A DNA stretch of 64,000 nt from Kiritimatiellia bacterium (GCA_017406465.1 JAFQYM010000038.1:47242-111241); one strand, 5' to 3'; positions 42,115 to 50,618 are shown, counted from the stretch's first letter. A program made the numbers and translations. Notes: generated by a model not told the origin, from the letters alone.

Positions 42115-43524
42115 ATGCTGACACTTGGAATCGATTCAAGTACGCAGGGCGTAAAGGCGCTCGTATATGATGTCGAAGACAAGTCGGTAGTCACGGCCGT
42201 CTCCGTCAATTTCGGGAAGGATCTTCCAGAGTTTGGTTGCCCGGACGGTTTTCTTCCGAGCGAGGATCCTCTCGTCCGGCAGGCGGAGCCGCGTCTTTGG
42301 GTGGCGGCGCTCGAAAAGGTTCTTCAGAAGCTTGCGGATTCTTTCGACACGTCGAAGATCGACGCCATTGGCGGCGACGGCCAGCAGCACGGCAGCGTGT
42401 ATCTGGGCGACGGATGGTCCGCCGCGCTCGCGTCGCTCTCCGATCCATCTGACGGGCGGACACTCGTCGAACGACTTGACGGCGCGTTTTCGAGGTCAGT
42501 CGCGCCAATCTGGATGGACTCCTCGACGCATGCTGAGGTCGCCGCGCTCGATGCGCGATTTTGCGAGGCGCTGCGTCTCCGCACTGGCTCTCCTGCAATC
42601 GAGCGGTTTACCGGCCCCCAGATAATGAAGTTCGCAAAGGACGACCCGACTGCGTATGCCGCGACGAAGAGGATACATCTTGTAAGTTCGTTCCTCTGCT
42701 CCATTCTTGTCGGTGCGGATGCGCCTGTCGACACTGGCGACGGCGCGGGAATGAACCTTCTTGATCTCGGTAAGGGCGAATGGGACCGAGAGATATGCGA
42801 CTTTGTCGCGCCTAGGCTTGTGGAAAAGCTGCCTTGTGTGTATGACGGTAGCTGTGGCTTGCGTCTTGCAGGGTATTTTGCCAAGTACGGGCTTAGGCCC
42901 GGCATTCCGATTGCGCCGTTCACAGGTGACAACCCTGCGTCGCTCGTTGGAACGGGCGCGGACAAGCCGGGCGTCGCCGTTATCTCGCTCGGGACGAGCG
43001 ACACTTTCTTCGCCGCAATGCCCAACTTTAGGACTGATCCCGACGGATGCGGGCACGTCTTCGGAAATCCCTCAGGCGGCTTCATGTCGCTCGCCTGCTT
43101 CAAGAACGGCTCGCTTGCCCGCGAAAAGGTGCGCACGATGGTTGGCTGCGACTACCGTTTCTTTGACGAAACGGCGTTTGAGTCGGCCGCAGGTTTCAAA
43201 GGAAGGGCGTTCCCGTATTTCGAGGAGGAAATAACGCCAAAGCACGCAGCAACTGGCCTTGAGGCCGACTTCGACTGGAACGCCGCGTCGGATGCAGAGA
43301 AGGTCGTCTCTGTCGTGCGCGGGCAGGTGCTCAACATGTTCGAGCGCACACGCTGGATTGGGTCGTTCGACACGATTCGCGTAACTGGCGGCGCGAGTCG
43401 CTCGAAGGGCATACGCGGCACAATTGCCGCGGTCTTCGGCGCGAAGGTCGAGACGCTCAACGTCCCAGATTCCGCGGCGCTTGGCGGCGCGATCCTCGCC
43501 TCTCGACTCACGGTCGGGACGTGA
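42115..43524 (+). CDS. FGGY-family carbohydrate kinase (xylulokinase-like)
   Basis: 469 residues. ATP-dependent sugar kinase of the actin-like fold: phosphate-1 motif LGIDSSTQGVKALVYD, substrate motif GGDGQQHGSVYL, the IWMDSSTHAEVAAL block characteristic of xylulokinases, TGDNPASLVGTG, VISLGTSDTFFA and the FGGY C-terminal adenosine motif VTGGASRSKGIRGTIAAVFG. ATG 42115 was chosen because family homology starts there and GGAG lies upstream. It probably phosphorylates D-xylulose, feeding the pentose phosphate pathway beside the ribulokinase that follows. Confidence 0.8.
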   Translation: MLTLGIDSSTQGVKALVYDVEDKSVVTAVSVNFGKDLPEFGCPDGFLPSEDPLVRQAEPRLWVAALEKVLQKLADSFDTSKIDAIGGDGQQHGSVYLGDGWSAALASLSDPSDGRTLVERLDGAFSRSVAPIWMDSSTHAEVAALDARFCEALRLRTGSPAIERFTGPQIMKFAKDDPTAYAATKRIHLVSSFLCSILVGADAPVDTGDGAGMNLLDLGKGEWDREICDFVAPRLVEKLPCVYDGSCGLRLAGYFAKYGLRPGIPIAPFTGDNPASLVGTGADKPGVAVISLGTSDTFFAAMPNFRTDPDGCGHVFGNPSGGFMSLACFKNGSLAREKVRTMVGCDYRFFDETAFESAAGFKGRAFPYFEEEITPKHAATGLEADFDWNAASDAEKVVSVVRGQVLNMFERTRWIGSFDTIRVTGGASRSKGIRGTIAAVFGAKVETLNVPDSAALGGAILASRLTVGT

Positions 43525-43561
43525 CGATATTTTATTCAAGGAAAGACAGGAGATAACAGGC

Positions 43562-45076
43562 ATGAAAGACTTTATTGAATCTGGCAAGGCAGTGATGGGC
43601 ATCGAGTTCGGCTCGACGCGCATCAAGGCGGTGCTTGTCGACGACGGCTTCAAGGTTATAGCGCAGGGCGCGCACGACTGGGAGAACAAGCTGGTCGACG
43701 GCGTCTGGAGCTATTCGCTCGAAGATGTCGAATCGGGCGTGCGCGACGCATACGCGAAGTGCGTGGCCGACGTGGCGGCGAAATATGGTGCGCGGCTCAC
43801 GAAGCTTGCCGCGCTCGGCGTGTCCGGCATGATGCACGGCTACCTTCCTTTCGACGAGAATGGAAAGCTTCTCGTGCCGTTCCGCACATGGCGCAACGTC
43901 ATGACGGCCGAGGCCGCGGCGGAGCTTTCTTCGCTCTTCAAGTTCAACGTTCCGCAGAGATGGAGCATCGCGCACTACTACCAGGCAATCCTCAAGAAGG
44001 AGCCGCACGTCTCTGCGGTGCGCTGGCTTACGACGCTTGCTGGCTATGTCCACTATTCGCTTACTGGCGAGAACGTCATGGGTGTCGGAGAGGCGAGCGG
44101 AATGTTTCCGATAGACCCGGCGACCGGCGACTACAACGAGCGTATGCTCGCTGCGTTTGACGCGAAGGTCGGCGGTTCGCTAAAGGAGAAGCTTCCCCGT
44201 GTGCTCAAGGCGGGCGAGAAGGCGGGCGTCCTCACCGAGCGCGGCGCGAAGTGGCTCGACCCGACAGGAACGCTTCTTCCTGGCGCAGTGATGGCGCCGC
44301 CCGAAGGCGACGCGGGGACGGGCATGGTCGCCACAAACGCCGTTGCGCCGAGAACCGGCAACTGCTCGGCTGGGACTTCGATTTTCGCGATGGTCGTTCT
44401 CGACGACGCGATGAAGGGATATTATCCAGAGATCGACGTCCTCACGACGCCGACAGGCCGCGAGGTGGCGATGGTGCATTGCAACAACTGCACGAACGAG
44501 ATCAACGCATGGGCGCCGCTTCTCGGCGGCGACTACGAACGGCTTTTCCTCGAGTCCAAGAAGGGCGACAAGGACTGCGGCGGAGTCGTGGTTGTGCCGT
44601 TTCTCTCGGGCGAACCGGTCGCTGGTGTCGAAGACGCAATGCTCAAGGTCGTGCGCAAGCCAGAGAGCCGATTCACGCTCGCCAACTTCTTCCGTGCGCA
44701 GGTCTACTCGGCGTTTGTCTCGCTGAAGCTCGGCATGGACATTCTCGCGCGTGAGGGCGTGACGATCGATTCCCTCATGGGCCATGGCGGGATATTCAAG
44801 ACGAAGGGCGTCGCTCAGCAGTATCTCGCCGACGCGCTCAAGACGTCTATCACGTGCATGTCGACGGCGAGCGAAGGAGGGCCGTGGGGAATGGCCGTCC
44901 TTGCCGCCTACGCAAAGCGAATGTCTGACGGCGTGGAGGCGCGCAACCTCGAGGACTTCCTTTCTGGCGAGGTGTTCAAGGACGCCGAGAGCGAAACACT
45001 CGCTCCGACGGAAGACGGAATGGTGGGCTTTGATCGCTATGTCGCGAACTTCAAGGACGTGATCGGCAAGAACTGA
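43562..45076 (+). CDS. araB: L-ribulokinase-type FGGY kinase (Bacteroidota-type AraB)
   Basis: 504 residues. N-terminal AVMGIEFGSTRIKAVLVDDG, then HDWENKLVDGVWSYSLEDVE, is distinctive of the AraB form found in Bacteroidota arabinose operons. Further kinase motifs are GVSGMMHGYLPFD, GNCSAGTSIFAMVVLDD, HCNNCTNEINAWAPL and MGHGGIFKTKGVAQQYLADA. The start at 43562 follows AGGAG; homology begins there although the frame is open upstream into the end of the previous gene. Followed 15 bp later by araD, so the two should convert L-ribulose to D-xylulose-5-phosphate. Confidence 0.8.
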   Translation: MKDFIESGKAVMGIEFGSTRIKAVLVDDGFKVIAQGAHDWENKLVDGVWSYSLEDVESGVRDAYAKCVADVAAKYGARLTKLAALGVSGMMHGYLPFDENGKLLVPFRTWRNVMTAEAAAELSSLFKFNVPQRWSIAHYYQAILKKEPHVSAVRWLTTLAGYVHYSLTGENVMGVGEASGMFPIDPATGDYNERMLAAFDAKVGGSLKEKLPRVLKAGEKAGVLTERGAKWLDPTGTLLPGAVMAPPEGDAGTGMVATNAVAPRTGNCSAGTSIFAMVVLDDAMKGYYPEIDVLTTPTGREVAMVHCNNCTNEINAWAPLLGGDYERLFLESKKGDKDCGGVVVVPFLSGEPVAGVEDAMLKVVRKPESRFTLANFFRAQVYSAFVSLKLGMDILAREGVTIDSLMGHGGIFKTKGVAQQYLADALKTSITCMSTASEGGPWGMAVLAAYAKRMSDGVEARNLEDFLSGEVFKDAESETLAPTEDGMVGFDRYVANFKDVIGKN

Positions 45077-45091
45077 TGATGGAGGCGCATC

Positions 45092-45805
45092 ATGCTTGAA
45101 CAGTTGAAAGAAGACGTTTTCACGGCCAACCAGCGGCTTGTCTCGTCGGGGCTCGTGGTTCTCACATGGGGCAACGCCTCGGGGTTCGACCCAGAGAAGA
45201 AGCTCATGGTCATCAAGCCGAGCGGCGTCGATTACGACAAGATGACGGCAGACGACATGGTTGTCGTCGACCTTGACGGAAACGTCGTCGAGGGGAAGCT
45301 GCGCCCGTCGAGCGACACCGCGACGCACCTCGAGTTCTACAGGAACTTCAAAGGCGTGAAGGGCGCGGTACACACCCACTCCATCGAGGCGACGGCGTGG
45401 GCGCAGGCCTGCCGCGAGATTCCGTGCTATGGAACGACCCATGCAGACACTTTCCACGGACCTGTGCCGGTGACGCGTGTCCTCACTGAAGCGGAAGTCA
45501 ACGAGGCGTACGAGCTTAACACAGGGCGCGTGATCGTTGAGCGCTTTCGCGACCTCGAGCCACTGGCCGTTCCCGGCGTCCTTGTCGCGGGCCACGCGCC
45601 GTTCACTTGGGGCAAGGATCCCCAGGACGCCGTCGACCATGCGATAGCGCTCGAGGCGATTGCAAAGATGGCGCGGCTCACCGAAGAGGTCTGCGCCGCC
45701 CGTCACGCGCCAGAACTCGTTTCCTACGTCGGCGAGAAGCACTACCAGCGCAAGCACGGCAAGAACGCCTATTACGGGCAGGGTCTTCACTCCGCCGAAG
45801 GGTAG
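45092..45805 (+). CDS. araD: L-ribulose-5-phosphate 4-epimerase
   Basis: 237 residues, class II aldolase/adducin fold. Zinc ligands His94 and His96 (AVHTHSIEA) and His168 (AGHAPFTWG), acid/base region SSDTATHLEF with Asp75, and phosphate loop GNASGFDP and KPSGVDY. It completes arabinose catabolism to D-xylulose-5-phosphate with the kinase upstream. GGAGG precedes the start. The aroKB promoter begins immediately after its stop. Confidence 0.92.
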   Translation: MLEQLKEDVFTANQRLVSSGLVVLTWGNASGFDPEKKLMVIKPSGVDYDKMTADDMVVVDLDGNVVEGKLRPSSDTATHLEFYRNFKGVKGAVHTHSIEATAWAQACREIPCYGTTHADTFHGPVPVTRVLTEAEVNEAYELNTGRVIVERFRDLEPLAVPGVLVAGHAPFTWGKDPQDAVDHAIALEAIAKMARLTEEVCAARHAPELVSYVGEKHYQRKHGKNAYYGQGLHSAEG

Positions 45806-45809
45806 AATA

Positions 45810-45818
45810 TGGTATAAT
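45810..45818 (+). promoter_or_regulatory. aroKB promoter (predicted leaderless)
   Basis: TGG-TATAAT (-10 at 45813-45818), 6 nt before ATG 45825, starting only 5 nt after the araD stop. No Shine-Dalgarno and no good -35. Confidence 0.65.
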
Positions 45819-45824
45819 CTTTGC

Positions 45825-47252
45825 ATGGGCGAGAAAAGCGAAATAAAGTGCCTGCAGAGATTTGTTTTCATATACGGCGCGCCTGCGAGCGGAAAGTCTA
45901 CGCTTGGCAGGGCGCTGGCCGAGCGGCTTGGCGTTGGCTTTGTCGACCTTGACGAGCGCATTGTCGCCGAAGCGGGTGTGTCGATTCCAGAGATTTTCAA
46001 GACACGCGGCGAGGCAGCTTTCCGAGATTTGGAGAGCAAGGTATTTCGGGATGTGATTTCTGATCCTAAGGTCGTTTCGCTTGGTGGCGGCACTCTTTTG
46101 CGTGACGAGAACAGAGCGCTTTGCGAAGAGAATGGCATTGTCTTTTGTCTCGACACTCCTTCTGACGAGGAACTTGCGCGTCGCATCGGCGCGGCGCCTG
46201 GGTCGCGACCGCTCGGCGACAAAGCCAAGGAGCGCGCTGCGCATTACGCGTCTTTCCCGAACCGCGTCGCCGCGTTTTTCGATGCGCAGTCGTCGCTCGT
46301 TGTCGTTGGCCGTGGCATTGCGCCTGCAATCCTCGCAGGACGCAATGTCGTGGCGGATGAGACGGTCGCTCGGCTCTGGTCTTGTCGCCTTGGTGTCTCG
46401 CCTTTCGCCATCATTCCATCGGGAGAAGAGCACAAGACGCCTGTGACTGTCGCCAAACTCTGGCGCGCCTTTGCCGAGAGAGGGCTTGGCCGCAAGGATA
46501 CGGTTGTCGCGCTTGGCGGCGGCGTCACAGGCGATTTGACCGGCTTTGCCGCCGCTACTTGGATGCGCGGCATCTCCTGGATCAATGTTCCGACCACCCT
46601 GCTTTCGATGGTTGACGCGTCGACTGGCGGCAAGACGGGGTGCGATCTTCCAGATGGCAAGAACCTTGCTGGCGCTTTCCATTTCCCGCGGCTCGTAGTA
46701 ATTGACACCGACTTCCTTGAGACGCTTTCCGCGAAGCTCATCGCCGACGGCCGCGCCGAGATGATCAAGCATGAGGCGATAGGGGGAAAGGGGTTCCACC
46801 TTCGCCAAGGCTACGGCGGACAAGCAGGGGTTAGCGCGAAGGAGATTGCCGAGAATTTGATGGTGAAGGTCGGGATCGTGCGAGAAGATCCACTTGAGAC
46901 GCTTGGCCGCCGAATTCTCCTCAACTGCGGGCATACTGTCGCGCATGCAATCGAAAAGGCGACTGGATACCGCGTCTCGCATGGCGAGGCGGTAGCGATC
47001 GGCTGCGTCGAAGAGGCGAAAATCGCCGTCCGCCGCGGTCTTGCCCCAACGTCGTGGCCTGAGGAATTTGCCGCGCGCTTCGCCGCTGCGGGACTTCCGA
47101 CTTCGCTTCCTGTCGGGCTTTCTCTCAAAGAAATTGTGCCATTGATGCGCGGCGACAAGAAGCGGGAGGGCGGCGTCGTGACGTTTGCCTTGCCGTGCGG
47201 TTGGGGCGATGTGCGCGGAGTTAAGATAGATCTTTCGAAGGAGATTCTTTGA
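45825..47252 (+). CDS. aroKB: bifunctional shikimate kinase / 3-dehydroquinate synthase fusion
   Basis: 475 residues joining two steps of the shikimate pathway. The N-terminal AroK (1 to about 165) has Walker A GAPASGKST (18-26), the substrate region VDLDERIVAEAGVSIPEIF and VVSLGGGTLL. The C-terminal AroB has NAD/metal motifs GGGVTGDLTGFAAATWMRGI, VPTTLLSMVDASTGGKTGCD and NCGHTVAHAIE, with GEAVAIG. Residues 324-335 (FHLRQGYGGQAG) are encoded by a foreign repeat that replaces the usual AroB helix after IKHEAIG. ATG 45825 was chosen for the leaderless promoter. AroA follows, overlapping by one base. Confidence 0.9.
   Translation: MGEKSEIKCLQRFVFIYGAPASGKSTLGRALAERLGVGFVDLDERIVAEAGVSIPEIFKTRGEAAFRDLESKVFRDVISDPKVVSLGGGTLLRDENRALCEENGIVFCLDTPSDEELARRIGAAPGSRPLGDKAKERAAHYASFPNRVAAFFDAQSSLVVVGRGIAPAILAGRNVVADETVARLWSCRLGVSPFAIIPSGEEHKTPVTVAKLWRAFAERGLGRKDTVVALGGGVTGDLTGFAAATWMRGISWINVPTTLLSMVDASTGGKTGCDLPDGKNLAGAFHFPRLVVIDTDFLETLSAKLIADGRAEMIKHEAIGGKGFHLRQGYGGQAGVSAKEIAENLMVKVGIVREDPLETLGRRILLNCGHTVAHAIEKATGYRVSHGEAVAIGCVEEAKIAVRRGLAPTSWPEEFAARFAAAGLPTSLPVGLSLKEIVPLMRGDKKREGGVVTFALPCGWGDVRGVKIDLSKEIL
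46789..46832. repeat. short repeat-like insertion within the aroB domain
   Basis: AGGGGTT at 46789-46795 and 46826-46832 flanks CCACCTTCGCCAAGGCTACG followed by GCGGACAAGC. It encodes LRQGYGGQAG, foreign to AroB. The 37-bp spacing is not a multiple of three, so the simple duplication model needs an extra indel. Confidence 0.5.
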
Positions 47253-48352
47253 TGACCACGATTCAACCCGGCAAGCGAACAGGTTCTGTCAGGATTCCGC
47301 GATCAAAGTCACATGAACACCGGCTTCTCGTTGCCGACTTTCTCGCCGGCGACTATTCCCGCATTGCGCCAGCCGAGGGCGACAGCGAGGACATCCTTGC
47401 CACGAAGCGGTGCCTCGACGCGCTAAAGGGCGACGGCCAGCTTGCCGTCCTTGACTGCGGCGAAAGCGGCTCGACGCGGCGCTTTCTCGGTCCCGTGGCC
47501 GCCGCTCTCGGGAAGTCGGTGACGTTCCTCACGCGCGGGCGTCTTTCCGAGCGTCCGCAGCTCGACTATTCCAATCTCAAGAGCGGGCTCCACGAGCTCG
47601 CGGGCGACGTCTCGTCACAGTTCGTGACCGGGCTTCTTTTCGCGCTTCCGCTTCTCGACGGCGACTCGCAGATACGCTTTAAGACTCCGCTCGAGTCGCG
47701 CGGCTACGTCGACATGACGCTTCGAGTCCTTTCGGGCGCGGGCATCTATGTCGCTGTTCGCGACGACGGCTTCGACGTCCCCGGCGGGCAGAAATACGTT
47801 GCGCAGCCGGACACGAAAGTCGAACTCGACTGGTCGGGCGCGGCGTTCTGGAGCGCGATGAACTCGATGGGCAGCGTCGTCATGTTTGACGGGCTCGACG
47901 CGCATTCGTCCCAGCCAGACCGTGCGGTCTCGGAACTCGCGCCGCGCATCGCCTCGGCGTGGAAGGGCGAGCAGGTCGACGTGTCCGTATCTGGATGCCC
48001 CGATCTCTTCCCTGCGCTTGCGGTGCTTGCGGGCGCGTCGGCTGGCGTTACGCGCTTTTCCGGGACGCGTCGTCTGCGGCTCAAGGAGTCCGATCGTGTC
48101 GCGGCGATGGCGGACGTGCTGAAGCGCTTTGGCGTCGACACCGAGGCGGAGGAGGATTCTTTCGTAGTCCGCGGCTCCGGCGGCAAGTTCGACGGCGGCG
48201 GATTCCACTCGTTCGACGACCACCGCGTTGCGATGGCTATCGCCGTCGGCGCTACGATTGCGGACGGCCCCGTCGAGATAGACAACTCCGAATGCGTCGC
48301 GAAGTCGTATCCTGGCTTCTTCGACGAGTTCGCGCGCCTTCGCAACATCTGA
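47252..48352 (+). CDS. aroA: 3-phosphoshikimate 1-carboxyvinyltransferase (EPSP synthase)
   Basis: 366 residues, shorter than the usual 425-450. The PEP and shikimate-3-phosphate motifs are present: GSVRIPRSKSHEHRLLVADF, DCGESGSTRRFLGPVAA, SSQFVTGLLFALP, RLKESDRVAAMADVLKRFG and FDDHRVAMAIAVGA. The canonical LGNAGTAMR is replaced by DCGESGSTRRF. ATG 47252 shares a base with the aroKB stop and has GAAGGAG 8 nt upstream. Together with aroKB it supplies three of the last shikimate steps. Confidence 0.88.
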   Translation: MTTIQPGKRTGSVRIPRSKSHEHRLLVADFLAGDYSRIAPAEGDSEDILATKRCLDALKGDGQLAVLDCGESGSTRRFLGPVAAALGKSVTFLTRGRLSERPQLDYSNLKSGLHELAGDVSSQFVTGLLFALPLLDGDSQIRFKTPLESRGYVDMTLRVLSGAGIYVAVRDDGFDVPGGQKYVAQPDTKVELDWSGAAFWSAMNSMGSVVMFDGLDAHSSQPDRAVSELAPRIASAWKGEQVDVSVSGCPDLFPALAVLAGASAGVTRFSGTRRLRLKESDRVAAMADVLKRFGVDTEAEEDSFVVRGSGGKFDGGGFHSFDDHRVAMAIAVGATIADGPVEIDNSECVAKSYPGFFDEFARLRNI

Positions 48353-48386
48353 CCGGAGTTTACCCATATTTTTTACTTACGGCGCA

Positions 48387-48405
48387 TTTGCCGCGCAAAG
48401 TTTTT
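48387..48405 (+). terminator. possible rho-independent terminator of aroKB-aroA
   Basis: Short stem TTTGC-CGC-GCAAA (48387-48399) followed by G and five T (48401-48405). The stem is weak (5 bp). Confidence 0.35.
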
Positions 48406-48450
48406 GGGTCGCTTCTCCAACCTCAACTTAACCACTCGCAAAAGGATTCG

Positions 48451-48536
48451 TGAGGCGGTGGCCGAAGGCTCCTCCTCGGGGAACCCTCGGCGAATACGCC
48501 GTATCCCCTCGCTCGGACCTTCGCTCCACCGCCTCA
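48451..48536 (+). repeat. 86-bp intergenic hairpin repeat, copy 2
   Basis: Outer arms TGAGGCGGTGG and CCACCGCCTCA are perfect complements and differ in sequence from copy 1. The core (CGAAGGCTCCTCCTCGGGGA on, ending CGGACCTTCG) is almost identical to 27194-27255. Confidence 0.75.
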
Positions 48537-48708
48537 CTGCCGCTGCACCAACCGTGGCAGATTCGCTGCCATGAGCGCTGCCGCGCAGAATGCTTCGCAC
48601 CACAATGTTTCTTTTTTAGCTTAAATTATCGGATACGATAATATTTAATTTTCGGAAGTATAACTGTTAAATTCTCGGAAGTCGTAGTTGATTAGTGGCC
48701 GCGATATT

Positions 48709-48717
48709 TGGTATAAT
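48709..48717 (+). promoter_or_regulatory. promoter of the AAA/DUF4143 ATPase
   Basis: TGG-TATAAT (-10 at 48712-48717), with a short leader containing GAAAGGGG before ATG 48738. Confidence 0.6.
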
Positions 48718-48737
48718 ATCCCGCGAAAGGGGTTTAT

Positions 48738-50024
48738 ATGCGCACAGAATATCGTAAAAGGATTGTTGATGAAATCCTCGCATTTGACTTGGAATGTATG
48801 GGGGCTGTTCTGATAGAGGGGCCGAAGTGGTGCGGGAAGACTCGTACCGGAGAGGAACAGGCGAAGAGCATCATCAAACTGCAAGATCCTGACAATATCG
48901 AGAAATATCGTGCGGCAATGAAAGCCAAGCCGACGGTGCTTCTTGAAGGACCGTCTCCTAGACTGGTGGACGAGTGGCAGGTTTTCCCTCTGCTTTGGAA
49001 TGCGGTGCGCCATCTTGTCGACGAGCGCGGCGGTGTTGGTCACTTCATTCTTACTGGGTCTGCGGTGCCGCCGTCGGAGAAGAAGAAAGGCGACGAGCCA
49101 CCGCGTCATACGGGAACTGGGCGGATTTGCCGCATGAGGATGCGACCGATGACTTTGTGGGAAAGCGGGGAATCTACGGGCGAGGTGTCGCTTTCCGGCT
49201 TGTTCGACGGAGAGCAGGAGGTCACGGCGCATTCAAGGCTGGGTTTGGAGGATCTGGCACATGTCATCTGCCGTGGCGGGTGGCCGGAGTCCGTACTTGC
49301 CAAGACGCCGCGCGCCGCATATATGAAGGCGGCGAGCTACGTTGACGAAGTCATTCACGAGGATGTGCATCGCGTCGATGGTGTGGAGCGAAATCCCGAT
49401 CGGGTGCGCAACGTGCTTCGGTCGCTTGCCAGAAACATCTCTACGCTGACGACGGCGGAGACGCTGTTGGAGGACTTGCGGACGAACGACCCGACGATTT
49501 GCGACAAGACGCTGGCATCGTACTTGAATGCGCTACGAAAGATTTTCGTGGTGGAGGACGAGCCGGCGTGGTCACCATCTCTCAAATCTCGACTTGCAAT
49601 AAGGACGGCGGCGAAGCGGCAGTTTGTGGATCCCTCCATAGCGACAGCGGTATTAGGTGCGACGCCAAGGCGCCTTATGAACGACTTCCGGTCGTTTGGC
49701 TCGCTGTTCGAGTCTCTGTGTGTTCGCGACTTGCGGGTTTATGCGCAGCTTATGGACGGCGAGGTGCGGCACTATCGTGACCAGACTGGTTTGGAAGCAG
49801 ATATGATTGTTGCGTTGAGGGATGGACGATGGGGGGCTGTTGAGGTGAAGCTTGGTGCAGGAGATATCGACGAGGCCGCCGAGGGTCTCAAGAAACTGAG
49901 AAACAAGGTCGATGTCAGCCGAATGGGTCATCCTTCGTTCCTGATGGTGCTGACGGGCACGGACTTGGGCTACATCCGCGATGACGGTGTGATTGTCTGC
50001 CCGATAAGCTGCCTTAAGCCTTAG
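48738..50024 (+). CDS. AAA ATPase with C-terminal DUF4143 / nuclease-like domain
   Basis: 428 residues. Walker A GPKWCGKT (28-35), Walker B-like LVDEWQVFP and sensor-1 FILTGSAVPP form the AAA_14 P-loop domain. From about residue 190 the DUF4143 domain follows (GGWPESVL, YVDEVIHEDV, TLASYLNALRKIFVVEDEPA, GSLFESLCVRDLRVYA). It ends in a PD-(D/E)xK-like patch (TGLEADMIVALRDGRWGAVE, then VKL). Such ATPases are frequent accessory genes of PVC and Bacteroidota genomes, suspected to act in defence or mobile-element biology, without known mechanism. It is followed by remnants of a second ATPase of another subfamily. Confidence 0.8.
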   Translation: MRTEYRKRIVDEILAFDLECMGAVLIEGPKWCGKTRTGEEQAKSIIKLQDPDNIEKYRAAMKAKPTVLLEGPSPRLVDEWQVFPLLWNAVRHLVDERGGVGHFILTGSAVPPSEKKKGDEPPRHTGTGRICRMRMRPMTLWESGESTGEVSLSGLFDGEQEVTAHSRLGLEDLAHVICRGGWPESVLAKTPRAAYMKAASYVDEVIHEDVHRVDGVERNPDRVRNVLRSLARNISTLTTAETLLEDLRTNDPTICDKTLASYLNALRKIFVVEDEPAWSPSLKSRLAIRTAAKRQFVDPSIATAVLGATPRRLMNDFRSFGSLFESLCVRDLRVYAQLMDGEVRHYRDQTGLEADMIVALRDGRWGAVEVKLGAGDIDEAAEGLKKLRNKVDVSRMGHPSFLMVLTGTDLGYIRDDGVIVCPISCLKP

Positions 50025-50030
50025 TATCCC

Positions 50031-50103
50031 CGGCCGTCGCGTCGCTTCCTACACCACCCGCGACGCGAAGGAGATCGCCAAGCTGCTGGCAATGTTGCCA
50101 TGA
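50031..50103 (+). pseudogene. 3' remnant of an unidentified gene, copy 1
   Basis: Reads GRRVASYTTRDAKEIAKLLA, then MLP and a stop at 50101-50103. The first 37 bp are repeated with two changes at 50795-50831, in the same frame of the same protein end. Confidence 0.5.
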
Positions 50104-50197
50104 GCCCCGCCGAAGAGCTATGACCCTATTGTTTTCCGTCTGCTAACATGGAAAAACCGAAATAGTAGACCGTTTATTGCACGAGATAGGCAAAATA

Positions 50198-50206
50198 TGA
50201 TATAAT
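50198..50206 (+). promoter_or_regulatory. promoter of the deleted ATPase
   Basis: TGA-TATAAT (-10 at 50201-50206); start codon ATG 50239 with a leader of about 26 nt. Confidence 0.5.
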
Positions 50207-50238
50207 AACTGCGTTTTCGTGGAAATAAGGATGTAGAC

Positions 50239-50599
50239 ATGAATTTTTACGGTAGAGAAGACATACCATTATGCAGAACTGCTGCCGTATTTGCATCTTG
50301 AAGATTCGTTGATCTATTCGGCAGCGCCATACCGCAAGAATGGTGCGAAGGGTGTTGGATACCAAATCGATTTGCTGTTGCAGACGAAGCGTTCGCAGTG
50401 CGTGGTGGAAATCAAGAGGAGAACCAGTATCAAGAAAAGTATCATAGACGAGGTTGCTGCCAAAATCGCAAAAATGAAAAAGTCCCCCGGCATGTCGATT
50501 CGCGCGGCCCTTGTCTATGACGGGAATCTGGCTGAAACCGTTCCATCCGACGGCTATTTCGACGCCATCATACCATTCAGGCGACTGCTCGGGATATGA
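50239..50599 (+). pseudogene. internally deleted AAA ATPase (DUF234-type), N- and C-terminal ends joined
   Basis: ATG 50239 starts MNFYGREDI, the typical N-terminus of DUF234-type AAA ATPases (MxFYxRExEL), but the frame stops after 20 codons. In another frame, from about 50267, the sequence HYAELLPYLHLEDSLIY, then GAKGVGYQIDLLLQTKRSQC and VVEIKRRTSIKKSIIDEVAA, is the C-terminal PD-(D/E)xK region of the same family (GxxIDLLI...EIK). The central ATPase portion, roughly 1 kb, is missing. It therefore cannot make a working protein. A 102-residue product from TTG 50291 is conceivable but has no ribosome site. Confidence 0.7.
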
Positions 50600-50601
50600 T
50601 C

Positions 50602-50618
50602 GTTCTGCCGCGCAGAAC
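50602..50618 (+). terminator. hairpin after the deleted ATPase
   Basis: GTTCTGC-CGC-GCAGAAC, a perfect 7-bp stem 2 bp after the stop, without a T-tract. Part of it belongs to a segment also found at 48578-48598. Confidence 0.4.

Larger units (their letters stand above)
48353..48711. other. intergenic region after aroA
   Basis: About 360 bp without a gene. It holds a terminator-like hairpin, the second 86-bp repeat, and a 21-bp segment (48578-48598) repeated with one change at 50605-50625. It becomes AT-rich towards the next promoter. Confidence 0.6.

Noticed and set aside
40566..42209. 547-codon open frame antisense to the isomerase
   Set aside because: Shadow of a well-supported gene; highly charged and repetitive composition.
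44180..46228. 682-codon antisense frame across araB, araD and aroKB
   Set aside because: It crosses three confident genes and has no motif.
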